Assembly (NCBI GenBank): GCA_024642805.1
Contig: JAHEAK010000384.1
Coordinates: forward strand, 1-5,687
Source of the DNA: Kofleriaceae bacterium
GTDB lineage: Bacteria > Myxococcota_A > Polyangia > Haliangiales > Haliangiaceae
Reading direction: 5' to 3'
Length of the DNA: 5,687 nucleotides
How positions within the stretch are numbered: position 1 is the first letter of the stretch; the number at the start of each line of letters is the position of its first letter. Positions 5,601-5,687 of the stretch are shown piece by piece. Under the pieces are notes generated by a model. It did no database searches. It was not told the origin of the DNA and saw only the letters and a program-made list of their open reading frames with translations. Made by a program: the position numbers and the translations under genes.

Positions 5601-5687
5601 AGGTTGTGCGAGTCCCAACGTTAACCTAGTTTGAGCCTCGCCGATCGCAGATGGCGATTCCTTTTTCGCACTTCGGGGCCAGTGTGG

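Noticed and set aside
5643..5666. Small plus-strand hairpin ATCGC/GCGAT followed by a five-T run near the right edge
   Set aside because: The stem is only 5 bp (6 with a wobble) and no plus-strand gene leads into it, so a terminator call is too weak.

Overview
This is a GC-rich bacterial window with five protein-coding genes, one of them cut by the left edge, and one probable gene remnant. No tRNA, rRNA, CRISPR array or insertion sequence was seen. The gene set (a beta-propeller fused to a di-haem cytochrome c, an outer-membrane-type lipoprotein, a stand-alone CCA-enzyme-like HD protein, a YkvA/DUF1232 protein) and the strong GC bias at third codon positions suggest a Gram-negative of the Myxococcota/Deltaproteobacteria type. 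That placement is inference from style and content, not from a phylogenetic marker.

Layout. Positions 1-2356, minus strand: a two-gene exported redox unit. The first gene (413-2356) encodes a secreted protein with an N-terminal beta-propeller and a C-terminal MauG/cytochrome-c-peroxidase-like region with two CXXCH haem sites. Its stop overlaps the start of the second gene (1-416, incomplete) by ATGA; that gene encodes a lipoprotein with propeller-like repeats. Positions 2590-3573, minus: an HD-domain protein that looks like the neck, HD and C-terminal parts of a tRNA CCA-adding enzyme with no nucleotidyltransferase head. Positions 3574-4156: a 583-bp gap with a strong long hairpin built from a 25-bp-period repeat, then a small degraded frame that resembles the start of a carboxymuconolactone decarboxylase/AhpD-like protein. 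Positions 4157-4954, plus: murI, glutamate racemase, complete with both catalytic cysteines. Positions 4968-5558, minus: a YkvA-like (DUF1232) protein with a long acidic C-terminal half, convergent with murI and only 13 bp away. The last 129 bp hold its leader and a short palindrome.

Only the lipoprotein and cytochrome genes are clearly coupled. murI is housekeeping (D-glutamate for peptidoglycan). The HD and DUF1232 genes show no visible functional link to their neighbours. The best candidates for something new are the propeller-cytochrome/lipoprotein pair, the headless CCA-like protein, and the hairpin repeat between the HD gene and murI.
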